Origin: Yponomeuta sedellus
Taxonomy: Eukaryota; Arthropoda; Insecta; Lepidoptera; Yponomeutidae
Assembly: GCA_934045075.1 (NCBI GenBank)
Contig: OW203751.1
Coordinates: 2,119,822 to 2,183,821 of the forward strand
DNA length: 64,000 nucleotides
Direction: 5' to 3'
A program made the position numbers and the translations under genes. Positions within the stretch are counted from its first letter, which is position 1. Every line of letters starts with the position of its first letter. Under the pieces are notes generated by a model. The model saw nothing but the letters and a program-made list of their open reading frames with translations. It was not told the origin of the DNA and did no database searches. This document shows, piece after piece, positions 55,901 through 63,660 of this stretch.

Positions 55901-58900
55901 CCAATTGAGCCAATGGGCGACTCACGGCATCAGCGAAATTTCGAACCCCTTTACACTATTCTCTGTATTACGTACAGGCAGCGACATCTGACTTAAGCAA
56001 ATTGCATTACTTACAGCACCGACTACCCACTTTGCAGTTAGGTTTAACATCGGAACGATATTACTGTTACATGATTATACTATTTTTATTTTTAATGCAC
56101 TAACCCGTGCTAAGGAACAAATTTAAAAACTAAAATTTATTTAGGTTTTTTGCCATTTGGTATTTCAAATGTAAGTTTTTTTTTTTATACCAAACGAAAG
56201 TAAAATATTCTCACCGAAGGCGAAGATGTCGGCCTTGGTCAAGTGGGAGACGTCTTCCTGGAGCACCTCCTTGGGCAGGTACCGGCAGTCGCCCTCCTCC
56301 ACTTGCGGCGAAGACAGACACGTCACGTGGCCGAGGTCGCCTGCAGTCAACCATTGATATTGTTAGAGAACAAAATAGCACAAACTATTGGCTTATTCAA
56401 ATAAACTACATTTGAATGGTATAAAAGGCTCAAGATAACATATTTTAAACTTTCGCGACTTGTACACATAGTTATAATATTTTCGGGGCAGTCTTCTCGT
56501 TACCACGATGGCTGTAACGTCGTCGTCGAATTACTACACGATTAAGCCCCGAAAATATTCTAACTAGGCTCAAGATAGTTTATGTGAATTTGAGAAGTGT
56601 TTTAGAGGAATTCTCTCTCTCTCACAAACACACACACATACACCCTCACACGCACGCACACGCTTCACGTCCATGTCTTCTTTCATTTCCTTTGTTCGTT
56701 TGTTCCTCTTTCTTCATTCCTCCCTCCCCCCTTCCTTCCTTCTTTCCTTCCTTCCTTCATTTCTTCCTTCCTTCCTTCCTTCCTTCCTTCCTTCCTTCCT
56801 TCCTTCCTTCCTTCCTTCCTTCCTTCCTTCCTTCCTTCCTTCCTTCCTTCCTTCCTTCCTTCCTTCCTTCCTTCCTTCCTTCCTTCCTTCCTTCCTTCCT
56901 TCCTTCCTTCCTTCCTTCCTTCCTTCCTTCCTTCCTCCCTCCCTCCCTCCCTCCCTCCCTCCCTCCCTCCCTCCCTCCCTCCCTCCCTCCCTCCCTCCCT
57001 CCCTCCCTCCCTCCCTCCCTCCCTCCCTTCCTTCCTTCCTTCCCTACCTCTCTCCCTAAATCCTCCATCCCTTCCTTCATGTTTTCCTTCCATCCTTCCT
57101 CGTCCGTCCACTCACCGATCTTGTACTTGTGGTGGTCGCGCGCGGCGGGCTCGTCGTCGTCGTAGCCGTCGTCGGAGTCGTGCCCGCCCCCCTCCGCCCC
57201 GCAGACGAACACGTTGCCGGGCTTCACGTCCATGTGCGCCAGCTGCAGCGAGTGGATGTACCTGCCGGGTCAGGTGTGGACGTCGTTTGTGATGTCATAT
57301 AGCTATTAATCCACATAAATAAAATTCAAAGTCCTGACTAACTCTATCATCAACGCCCAGCCCAAGCCGTTGGACCTAGGAAGCTGAAATTTTGCACTGA
57401 CGTCTATATATCATGTAGGCAAGGAATAAGACCGGATTTTTTGAAATTAAACCACTAAGAGGGCGATATAAACAATGTTGTCTAATGTTCTTGAAACTTA
57501 AAATAAATACTCTTCAACACAATTGATTAAACACGTGTTTCGCCGTTTTTTTTTTATTTAACCCTTAAGGCAGGGGTTGCAAAATTTTGTATCTACTAAT
57601 GTTAGGTACGTTTGTCAACTTATCGTAGCAATACCATTCGCTAACGACGAAGGAAAACATCGTGAGGAAAACCTAGTGTCTGAAGTGTTAATACACCTCA
57701 GCGCTTGCTACGTACAATGGCCCAACTATGGGGCTAATGCGGAAAATGTCAGGTCTAATTAACTACGCCTCTTATTAAATAAAATAACATACTAATAATA
57801 AATTATGATTAAGATTAGATACTAATTAAGAGTTAAGATTAGATACTAATAATGAATTATTAAGATTAGATTGGTATTTAATACTAGACATAAAAATAAA
57901 CTGTAATTTCTACGATTTAGACTTGCAAAAGTTATGTAATCCTTTGTGTGGCACTGTGTAACTGTATGAAGTTCCACAGCCAGATTCCTCAAGATATATA
58001 CGCGGTTTGACAAATGTCTTAAGATCCATCCGAGCATAAAAGCTCCATCATCATCATCAACCGATTATGTCCCCATCGATGGGCACGGGTCTTTTCCCTG
58101 AGGAAGGTATAGGTATACTCCACCACGGGGGCCAAGTCCGGATAAGTAGAGGGTTGCAAGACGTGGCTGGTCTTACTGTCAGAAGTTTTCAAGCCGCCCT
58201 AAGGCCTCTGACTTGGCTTAACGACTGCCATCTATCGACGGCAGCCGGCACCAACTGCTTAACGTGCCTTGCGAAGCACGGAACCGCTCGGAAAAACGCC
58301 ACTAGCGATAGTCATAGAAGGTTACCCACCCATGCACTAAACGCGCCCTATATTGCTTAACCTTCGCGATCGTTTAAGATCACTTAGGTAGCCGGGACTG
58401 CCAGCGATTCAAATAGCCTGTTAGTTGGTTTTTATTAAAAGTAGGAAAACACTAATGTTGCGGCCGGACTCGATAAATGAACTCACGCCAACCCGTCGGC
58501 CACGTGCGCAAGCAGGAGTAGCAGTTCGCTCTCCGGGAGAGGTCCCCGCGCGTCCAGCATCTGCTGCAGGGAGCCGCCGTCGCAGTACTCGTTCTGGATT
58601 ATCATGTGGTCGTCTTCCGCCCACGCCGAGTAGTATCTGAGGGGTGATGCAATAATTCAATTAATTTCAACGTAAAGAATTTACATTCTGTTCGCTGAAT
58701 GCCAATGTACAATGTAAGCCGCTGCCTTCGGACCGTATAGTAGTGGAGAAAAAGGTAGCGGAAAAAAAACTCCCCTCTGACATCTTTTCTCAATTATATT
58801 CACTTTAATGCACTAACCCGTGTTAAGGACAATTTTAAAAACATATTTAGAGGCTAAAAATTCCACCCATTCCGGGACTCGAGCCCGCAACCTCTGGCTG

Positions 58901-61900
58901 TCCGTGCCAGCACTCTTTCCAACTGAGCTAATGGCCAGCCAGAGGTCGCGAGTTCGAATTCCGGTATTTGTGGAAATTTTAGCCTCTAAAGAGGTTTTTA
59001 AAATTGTCCTTAGCACGGGTTAGTGCATTGAAAAAAAAAGAGTATAGTTATTCGTGATGTCCTATTTTTAGCACGCCAGGGCTTAGGAGGATACGTAGAT
59101 CCAGAGCCCAATTTTGTGACCACGTCTGTGGAGACATGGTCACAAAATTGGGCTCACATTTGGCTCGCTTATGACATCTTCACATTTTAATTTTCATTTC
59201 GCCGCCAGCTATCAGCCATGAACTTCTCATCGGGATGACGGCCTCGGCGGCGCAGCGGTTTGGCGCGCTGCTGTAAAACCGAAGGTCTCGGGTTCGATCC
59301 CCGGCCAGGACAAACAAGGAAACGAACTTTTCTAGTTAGTCTCGGGTCTTGGATGTTATCTATTATTATTATTATTTATATATTTATTCCTATTCCTATA
59401 CCCGGGGGATAGTCCCTCGTCTGCGCAGACCTTACAGCTGATTAAAGCCCGGCATACACGGCAACGATAAAACTGCGCAAACGAACTGTGCAGTTCATTT
59501 GCGCATCTTATCGAACGTAGGTAGTGCGTCCACATATCTACGTCGATCGTCAGTTCCCAGCAGAAACTTCAGACAGACGAAATACACGTCATTCGCGATG
59601 GAAAACGATGAAGTGCTTGCGCTAGTCTGACTTATTTACACCAACCCTTCCGAAATAACTGAATGATTGGCCCGACTTCCGTATACACACTACGATAAAT
59701 GGAATGATCTGCCCGTGGAAGTGAGAAAAGCAAAGTCCTTGGCTTGTTTTAAGGCACTGGTGAAATCCCACTATCTCACTGGATAAACTGGAAAACTGTT
59801 GCTTATATGTATTAATTGTATAAGTATTTATTTTTAGGTGTTTATGTATATTATTATTTCAGTATATGTTGCTTACCTATATGTATTTATTTTTTAGGTG
59901 TCTATGTATGTATATTATTATTTAAATATATGTACATTATATCGTAGGTAATTATAAGTAATTATATTCTCGCACTCCCTTGCTGTTTGTTATCAATATA
60001 TTTTCGATTTAATTATTTAAGTACATGCACCACGTACTGACTATATTCTTCATGCAATCCACTCCATCCAAAGGTTGTCTGGAAGAGATCGCTCTAAGAA
60101 TCATGGTTGTAATATTTTTCTGGTTGTGCAATAAAGTGTTCTCTATCTATCTAAAACTGTGCAAACGCGATCGACAACGATTTATCGAACAGATTTTGAA
60201 CCTTGCCCCGATGGCTTGCACCAACCAAAAAAACTGCACCGATTTTTGTCCACACGTTCGATGAAACTGCGCAAATGAACTGTGCAGTTCGTTTGTGCAG
60301 TTTTATCGTTGCCGTGTATACCGGCCATTACTCACCTGACGACATGCGCATGCTTCCCGAGCGCCGCGTGCGCATAAACCTCCGTGAGCGCGGCCCGTTC
60401 GGCGGCCGAGCCGGCCACGGGCCGCAGCGACCGCTTCACGGCGTACACGCAGCCGTCGAGCCGGTTCAGGCACTTGCTGACCCGCCCGAACTGGCCCGTC
60501 CCGATCACGCCCAAATCCACGAACTCCACGTTGTACCGGGATATGTTCGACTCCTGCGGGTTGCGAGGGTTGCGTTTTAGGACCGGGGGTGTTGCGAAAC
60601 GGGACCTTATTTAGGTACTCGAATGTTGCGATTTTTAATGTTAGTATTTTCTAAGGTTAACACGAGTACAAGACATAATTAAAACTGAAAACCTATTTAG
60701 AGGCTAAAAATTTCACCCATGCCGGGATTCGAACCCGCAACCTCTGGCTATCCGTGCCAGCGCTCTACCAATTGAGCTCAATTGGTAGAGCACTGGCACG
60801 GATAGCCAGCGGTTGCGGGTTCGAATCCCGGCATGGGTGAAATTTTTAGCCTCTAAATAGGTTTTTAATTTGTCCTTAGCACTGGTTAGTGCATTAAAAA
60901 TAAAAATAGTATAATACAGGTACATACATTGCTTCTGGCCCCACACAAGGATACCCTGCCCTTATTTGATATCGATATCTTATCTTATTTAAGTCGGTGA
61001 AACTCACCCTCAACCGCTTGGCGGGCTGCTCGGGCGTCGCGTCCCACCCGCAGACCGGCGTTTTGGACAACGCGCGCTTTTTCTTGTTGAGGGCTTGCCC
61101 TGAAACGTTTAGTTGAGATTTACTTTCAAACATGGTAGGAAACTGCTAGGTAAGCAAGATGGTCTGCTGAAAGTACGCACTGAGTGTTGCTGCCGTATTT
61201 TTCGTTTGGTGTTTAATAAGTTACATTTTTACATACAGGCACATACATTGCTTCTGGCCCCACACTAGGATGCCCTGTGTCGTAGGAACCAGAAACAGCG
61301 ACATCACAAACATGTAAACATCCAAGACCTGGGTTTTTTTTTTGTTGTTCCCAGCCGGGATTCGAACCCGGGACCTCTTGCATGGTAGGCAGACGCGCTA
61401 CCGCTACGCCACAGAGGTCGTCAAATGCTCAGAAAGTGATATTTTTTCAATCTACCGTGTTTCTCTCGCACTGCAGTTACTAAGACGGTATTGGGACATG
61501 AAAAGTGGGACTGCACTGCGTACCTAGTCACTATTAGAGACGGATCCATTGATCTGGAATCTTTCATAATTTGCGCGAATTTTCATTATTTTACAGGACA
61601 GGAGTGTCAGAAGTGGGATCCAATGACTGATCATAGAAAGTAAATGAAAGAAAGTTCATTTTAGCCTACGTTCACGTTAGCCATGCTAGCCGCAGGTGGG
61701 CAGCCGAGCGCGCTAGTAATATTGCTCTTGCATTACATTTTGCCAAAAAGTACTGTGATATCAGAAGTGGGATCCAACGACGCACCATCAGGCGTAAAAG
61801 GGTTGGTATTAGCCGAGGCTCGGCGTGGCTCACCCGGCTCGTCGAGAGAAAGAGTGTCGAGCGCGCTAGCAAAATTGCTCTAGCATAGCACTTTGCAAAA

Positions 61901-63245
61901 AAATACTGGGATATCAGAAGTGGGATCCAACGACTCACCATCGGGCGTAAAAGGGTTGATATTAGCGGAGGCTCGGCGTGGCTCGTCCGGCTCCTCGGGA
62001 GGCAGGCTGCCGAGAGCGCTGTCATCCGCCGGAGGGTGTAGGTGGTGGCTCGAGCCCGACACTTGGCCTGCGGGGAGGAAAAGTGGCGTGAGGAGAGCTG
62101 TGGGATTGTTTACACCAGCGCCTGTACAGGCGTTTACAGTCTTTGTTAGTCAGTACTGACATTTCCGCACTTAGCCTCATATTAACCTCATATCATACAT
62201 GAGTAAATGTACAAGGGCGTGCTTAATGGAAGGAAGAATGGAAGAAGCATTCTCCTCCAGCAAACCTTTGGTGTTGAAGAGACTGGCAAAGGGCAGTGCA
62301 GGAAAAGAAGGTGGAATACAATAATAAACTTTACATAAACATAGGGAAATACATTAAGTTAAACCTACAGGGGACCTATGATCACGATTAATTACATATC
62401 AGATTAGTTGGGCCATTGTAGGTACGTAGCACGCGCTGAGGTACGTACAATGGCCCAATCATGAGGCTAAGTGCGGAAATCTCAGGTCTAACTAACTAAG
62501 CGCTGAGGTACATTAACAATTCAGGCACTAGGGTGTACTCATGTTTGCATTCACGGTTAGCGAGTGGTATTCCTACTATAATTTGACAAATTTACATAGC
62601 TCAGAACAACACAAAGTCATTAGTACAGCGAGTTGAACCCACGACACCCAATTGAGAAGCCGGTTCTTTGGGTGAAAATTAAGAAAGTTATAGAATATAT
62701 GACGTCCTAAATATGGGACGCCTGGACGAGCTGTCATTTAATGGCGGCTCGGTAACTTCTGACAGTAAGGGCCGCCTCTGTCTTACAACCCTCCACCAAC
62801 CCGGACTAAAATTTTGCAAATTTTGCACACAGGGTCTATCTATATATAATGTAGGCAAGGAACAAGACCGGATTTTTTGAAATTCAACCCCTAAGGGGGC
62901 GAAAAGGATTGCCAAAATTTGTATGGGAAGTATGAAGAATGTTGTCTAATTTTCTTGAAACTTAAAATCTTCAACACAATTGATTGAACACGTGTTTCGC
63001 CGCTTTTTAAGCGCGTGACGGGTTAAGGGAGTGAACGGGGTTGCAAAAAAAGTTCACGCGGACGGAGTCGCGGGCAAAAACTAGTCATCATCACAAAGGA
63101 CTCCAGGTATTAGGAGGTGAATACGACTGACTCACCGACTGGCGCGCAGTCCTTTGGCGGGAAGAGCCTGGAGCGCGGCGCGTGGTGTGTGGGCGTGGAG
63201 CACTTTTCTAGAAGGGTCTTCGGTGTGTGCGGACTGTCGAAGAGT
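49838..63245 (-). CDS. wee1: Wee1 kinase (10 coding exons, 5' partial)
   Basis: Wee1 is the nuclear kinase that delays mitosis by phosphorylating Cdk1 on the inhibitory tyrosine. The spliced minus-strand exons give 469 residues plus stop with all phases consistent. Seen: LFDSPHTPKT and NINPFTPDG in the N-terminal region, PAKRLR, glycine loop GTGQFG (128-133), catalytic Lys in VYAVKRS (150), EVYAHAALGKHAHVVRYYSAW, YCDGGSL, catalytic loop HMDVKPGN (Asp244; Met in place of the usual HRD Arg, as is normal for Wee1), GDLGHVT in place of DFG, EEGDCRYLPKEVLQ, KADIFAFG, DPDPTQRPSA, and a basic helical tail KLKNELLERKLQEAA. Myt1 is excluded by the Wee1-type HMD loop, the NPFTPD motif and the lack of a membrane segment. 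The N-terminus lies beyond the right edge. Confidence 0.95.
50091..50605 (-). mobile_element. Two tandem antisense SINE-A copies plus a sense scrap
   Basis: Copies at 50091-50392 (full) and 50393-50566, then sense catgggtggaacttttagcc to 50605. Lies in the Wee1 intron between exons 10 and 9. Confidence 0.85.
50608..51213 (+). mobile_element. Element H interrupted by nested SINEs
   Basis: Element H halves at 50608-50768 and 51166-51213 flank SINE-G (50769-51165), which is itself split by an antisense SINE-A (50907-51040). Confidence 0.88.
50769..51165 (+). mobile_element. SINE-G copy split by SINE-A
   Basis: tRNA-like head tcggtggcgcagcggtttgg with box B gggttcgatccccggcc; 3' part from ctatgtatttattgtttt. 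Second copy at 59236-59390. tctatgtatttatt on both sides of the SINE-A is the target duplication. Confidence 0.87.
51442..51608 (-). CDS. wee1: Wee1 exon 9: end of kinase domain and coiled tail
   Basis: Acceptor ccccaacag above 51608, donor gcgag|gtgagt at 51441. Reads KMVDPDPTQRPSAARLRKHP, then LRRELAAAKLKNELLERKL and QEAA. DPDP.RPSA is the last kinase helix motif; the Leu/Lys-rich tail resembles the helical Wee1 C-terminus. Confidence 0.94.
51640..52075 (+). mobile_element. LINE ORF2 C-terminal fragment and tail
   Basis: Reads LSNCLVPAIYKSLPEELCNK then AQFKNMLKRFLL and stop: the polymerase C-terminus type with LP..L and FK..LK. Preceded by ttctttattgtacacc. Confidence 0.72.
52087..52288 (+). 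mobile_element. SINE-B full copy
   Basis: Head tctgtggcgtagcggtagcg, box B gggttcgaatcccggc, 3' end gtatgtgcttgtatg. Confidence 0.88.
52519..52795 (+). mobile_element. SINE-F intact copy
   Basis: tRNA-like head gtagctgagcggtgtag, box B gtgggttcgaaccccgg, body with aattatagtagcaatacc uninterrupted. Confidence 0.87.
52825..52952. mobile_element. SINE-A short palindrome
   Basis: Antisense 3' end to ctaaggacaatttt, then sense from ggcacggatagccagagg to the 3' end. Confidence 0.82.
53104..53231 (-). CDS. wee1: Wee1 exon 8: kinase C-lobe
   Basis: Acceptor gttcgcag above 53231, donor tgaag|gtcagt at 53103. Reads LTLFEAGGGGPLPKNGQLWH, then LPDLPNLSREFNQLLK, matching the PLPRNGDQWHEIR..LP.IP..LS.EF..LLK block of human WEE1. 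Confidence 0.93.
53296..53455 (-). mobile_element. SINE-A antisense copy near Wee1 exon 8
   Basis: Starts about 65 bases upstream of the exon 8 acceptor in transcript sense; head diverged (ttcgtacccgcc). Confidence 0.8.
53495..53840 (-). mobile_element. LINE ORF2 C-terminal fragment, longest copy
   Basis: In minus: RWFGHLERMKIDK, then after a frameshift KGRPRRTYIDQIGDVLAKG and EEAKVICQDRGKWQSLVSAY. RW.GH..RM...GRP...D is diagnostic for the end of non-LTR polymerase ORFs. Confidence 0.82.
54000..54088 (+). mobile_element. SINE-C head fragment
   Basis: cgtggcctagccaaaccgag to the 5S-like caggcgcggtcaggtgcagg and gatgggtg. Confidence 0.75.
54120..54282 (-). mobile_element. Family D element
   Basis: Antisense; gtttgctgaatgtcaatg and gtaagccgctgccttcgg. 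Confidence 0.77.
55050..55500 (+). mobile_element. SINE-C with internal 39-bp satellite
   Basis: Starts in the 5S-like part (ggcacaggatgggtgagcg); within the body the segment gggaggcttg..aaggccggctttat is repeated seven times (55212-55484), then body resumes cccgccaccgtcttac. Confidence 0.88.
55655..55795 (+). mobile_element. SINE-C 3' fragment
   Basis: cccgtggtggagtatggcc to cagtggggacatacaagg; an inverted scrap (gtatgtccccactgcc) precedes it. Confidence 0.78.
55812..56132 (-). mobile_element. SINE-A antisense full copy
   Basis: Head, 5' region to gttaggtttaacatcgg, then a second antisense 3' end tactatttttatttttaat to 56132. Confidence 0.85.
56215..56340 (-). CDS. wee1: Wee1 exon 7: activation segment
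   Basis: Acceptor gactgcag above 56340, donor cttcg|gtgaga at 56214. Reads DLGHVTCLSSPQVEEGDCRY, then LPKEVLQED and LTKADIFAFG. DLG replaces DFG, and the EEGD..YL..EVL block is the Wee1 activation segment that selects the Cdk1 substrate. Confidence 0.96.
56435..56574 (-). mobile_element. MITE (ttttcggggc), copy 3
   Basis: Inverted ends aatattttcggggc / gccccgaaaatatt flank the core acgtcgtcgtcg. In a Wee1 intron. Confidence 0.75.
56615..57050. repeat. Microsatellite tract: (CA)n, (TTCC)n, (CCCT)n
   Basis: CA-rich start 56618-56665; then mainly ttcc units 56725-56935, ccct units 56936-57026 and ttcc again. On the Wee1 coding strand this is (GGAA)n/(GGGA)n, purine-only for about 300 bases. 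It lies in the intron after exon 6. Confidence 0.97.
57116..57261 (-). CDS. wee1: Wee1 exon 6: catalytic loop
   Basis: Acceptor cccggcag above 57261, donor gatcg|gtgagt at 57115. Reads YIHSLQLAHMDVKPGNVFV, then an acidic Gly/Asp insert and KYKIG. The HMDVKPGN loop carries catalytic Asp and Asn. A long (GGAA)n/(GGGA)n tract, read on the coding strand, starts about 65 bases past the donor. Confidence 0.96.
57340..57560 (+). mobile_element. Helitron-like or MITE repeat, copy 1
   Basis: Shares atgtaggcaaggaataagac, ccggattttttgaaatt and cacgtgtttcgccg with 62810-63090, where it ends cgcgggcaaaaactagt, a sequence type common at lepidopteran Helitron ends. Class by memory only. Confidence 0.55.
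57595..57770 (+). mobile_element. SINE-F 3' part
   Basis: tagcaataccattcgc to gaaaatgtcaggtcta; head lost. Confidence 0.75.
58053..58385 (-). mobile_element. SINE-C, diverged subfamily
   Basis: Antisense full-length copy with cgacggcagccggcacc; like 7985-8315. Ends about 100 bases from the Wee1 exon 5 donor. Confidence 0.8.
58487..58636 (-). CDS. wee1: Wee1 exon 5: hinge region
   Basis: Acceptor cccctcag above 58636, donor ttggc|gtgagt at 58486. Reads YYSAWAEDDHMIIQNEYCDG and GSLQQMLDARG: the SAWAEDDHM..QNEYC.GGSL signature of Wee1 hinge and helix D. Shorter helix D segment than in human WEE1. Confidence 0.95.
58650..58782 (-). mobile_element. Family D element
   Basis: Antisense; ttaatttcaacgtaaagaat and gtagtggagaaaaaggtagc. 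Begins about 15 bases upstream of the Wee1 exon 5 acceptor region in transcript sense. Confidence 0.77.
58799..59048. mobile_element. SINE-A palindrome
   Basis: Antisense 3' end to gagctaatggcc, then sense ccagaggtcgcgagttcg to the 3' end; both outer ends are SINE 3' ends. Confidence 0.87.
59236..59395 (+). mobile_element. SINE-G copy
   Basis: Head tcggcggcgcagcggtttgg, box B gggttcgatccccggcc, then gaacttttctagttagtctc. Confidence 0.83.
59449..60326. mobile_element. TIR element ending beside the Wee1 exon 4 donor
   Basis: Ends ggcatacacggcaacgataa / ttatcgttgccgtgtatacc with aaactgcgcaaa(c/t)gaactg on both sides. A LINE 3' end (59690-60150, WNDLPVEVRKAKSLACFKA) is inserted inside. The right end lies about ten bases from the exon 4 donor. 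Confidence 0.82.
59690..60165 (+). mobile_element. Non-LTR retrotransposon 3' end inside the TIR element
   Basis: Reads KWNDLPVEVRKAKSLACFKA then LVKSHYLTG and stop; tail with ggttgtctggaagagatcgc as in 4375-4835, ending caataaagtgttctctatc. Confidence 0.78.
60336..60553 (-). CDS. wee1: Wee1 exon 4: kinase N-lobe
   Basis: Acceptor acccgcag above 60553, donor gtcag|gtgagt at 60335. Contains SRYNVEFVDLGVIGTGQFG, CVYAVKRSLRPVAGS and LTEVYAHAALGKHAHVV: glycine loop, VAIK-type Lys and the Wee1-specific helix C (EVYAHA). A TIR element ends about ten bases beyond the donor. Confidence 0.97.
60688..60914. mobile_element. SINE-A perfect palindrome in a Wee1 intron
   Basis: Arms of about 90 bp: aacctatttagaggc ... 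accaattgag / ctcaattggt ... gcctctaaataggtt, centre at 60780 with no loop (caattgagctcaattg). It occupies half of the 454-bp intron between exons 4 and 3. Confidence 0.92.
61008..61099 (-). CDS. wee1: Wee1 exon 3: linker before the kinase domain
   Basis: Acceptor gtttcag above 61099, donor ttgagg|gtgagt at 61007. Reads QALNKKKRALSKTPVCGWD, then PEQPAKRLR, the PAKR block preceding the kinase domain in Wee1. Basic KKKRALSK could act in nuclear import (inference). Confidence 0.88.
61226..61424 (-). mobile_element. SINE-B full copy
   Basis: Antisense, from acatacaggcacatacattg to the head ctaccgctacgccacagagg. A fragment of the same family is at 60917-60957. Confidence 0.87.
61686..61945 (-). 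repeat. 153-bp duplication of the Wee1 exon 2 end and donor
   Basis: The segment with gggcgtaaaaggg (exon) and the donor region recurs at an offset of 153 bp; a third partial copy lies at 61686-61770 (gccaaaaagtactg). In the duplicate the donor reads gtgcgt where the gene has gtgagt. Confidence 0.88.
61939..62067 (-). CDS. wee1: Wee1 exon 2: NPFTPD motif
   Basis: Acceptor cccgcag above 62067, donor gatg|gtgagt at 61938. Reads QVSGSSHHLHPPADDSALG, then RRASANINPFTPDG; NINPFTPD is strongly conserved in Wee1. The 3' part of the exon with its donor is duplicated just downstream (61770-61870). Confidence 0.92.
62200..62685 (-). mobile_element. Dispersed repeat and diverged SINE-F
   Basis: 62200-62310 is the inverse of 27640-27760. 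62420-62680 is antisense SINE-F with gtggtattcctactataat, cacaaagtcattagtac and head remnant cccaattgagaagccgg. Confidence 0.72.
62725..62812 (+). mobile_element. SINE-C middle fragment
   Basis: gagctgtcatttaatggc to caccaacccggact, directly followed by the Helitron-like repeat. Confidence 0.7.
62810..63092 (+). mobile_element. Helitron-like or MITE repeat, copy 2
   Basis: As 57340-57560; ends tcgcgggcaaaaactagtca about 40 bases from the Wee1 exon 1 donor. Confidence 0.58.
63136..63245 (-). CDS. wee1: Wee1 exon 1 of window: N-terminal regulatory region
   Basis: Minus-strand acceptor tttccag just above 63245 and donor tcg|gtgagt at 63135. Reads LFDSPHTPKTLLEK, then SRLFPPKDCAPV. The SPHTPKT core resembles the Cdk-type phosphosite region conserved in animal Wee1 proteins. 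Confidence 0.88.
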
Positions 63246-63293
63246 CTGGAAAGAATAGAATAATTTTATTTATGACAGTGTTCATACATTATG

Positions 63294-63660
63294 CTGTTTC
63301 TGGTTCCCACGTCACAGGGTATCCTAGTGTGGGCTTAGAAGGAATGTATGTGCCTGTATGTAAATGTTATAAAAATATTACTAGCTGTGCCCCGCGGTGT
63401 TACCCGCGGTTTATCGATTTTCCCATAGGAATAAGATATTTAGCCACAGTAAAACGCAGCCTATATGAAGACCTCTGTGGCATAGCGGTATCGCATCTGC
63501 CTACCATACAAGAGGTCCCAGGTTCAAATCCCGGCTGGTGACAAAAAAACAAAAAACCCCAGGTCTTGGATGTTTACATGTTTGTGATGTCGTTGTTCTG
63601 GTTCCCACGAAACAGGGTATCCTGGTGTGGGATCAGAAGCAATGTATGCAAACTTCCCCC
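63294..63660 (+). mobile_element. SINE-B copy and fragment around a Helitron-like end
   Basis: 3' scrap at 63294-63370, then ctagctgtgccccgcgg (63380-63440, typical inverse end of the repeat at 62810), then a full SINE-B 63467-63655 (box B aggttcaaatcccggc). Confidence 0.8.

Noticed and set aside
56584..57233. LPSFLPSF / EGRKEGRK repeat frames
   Set aside because: Translation of the TTCC/CCCT microsatellite. The right part of the minus frame is the real Wee1 exon 6 (57116-57261).
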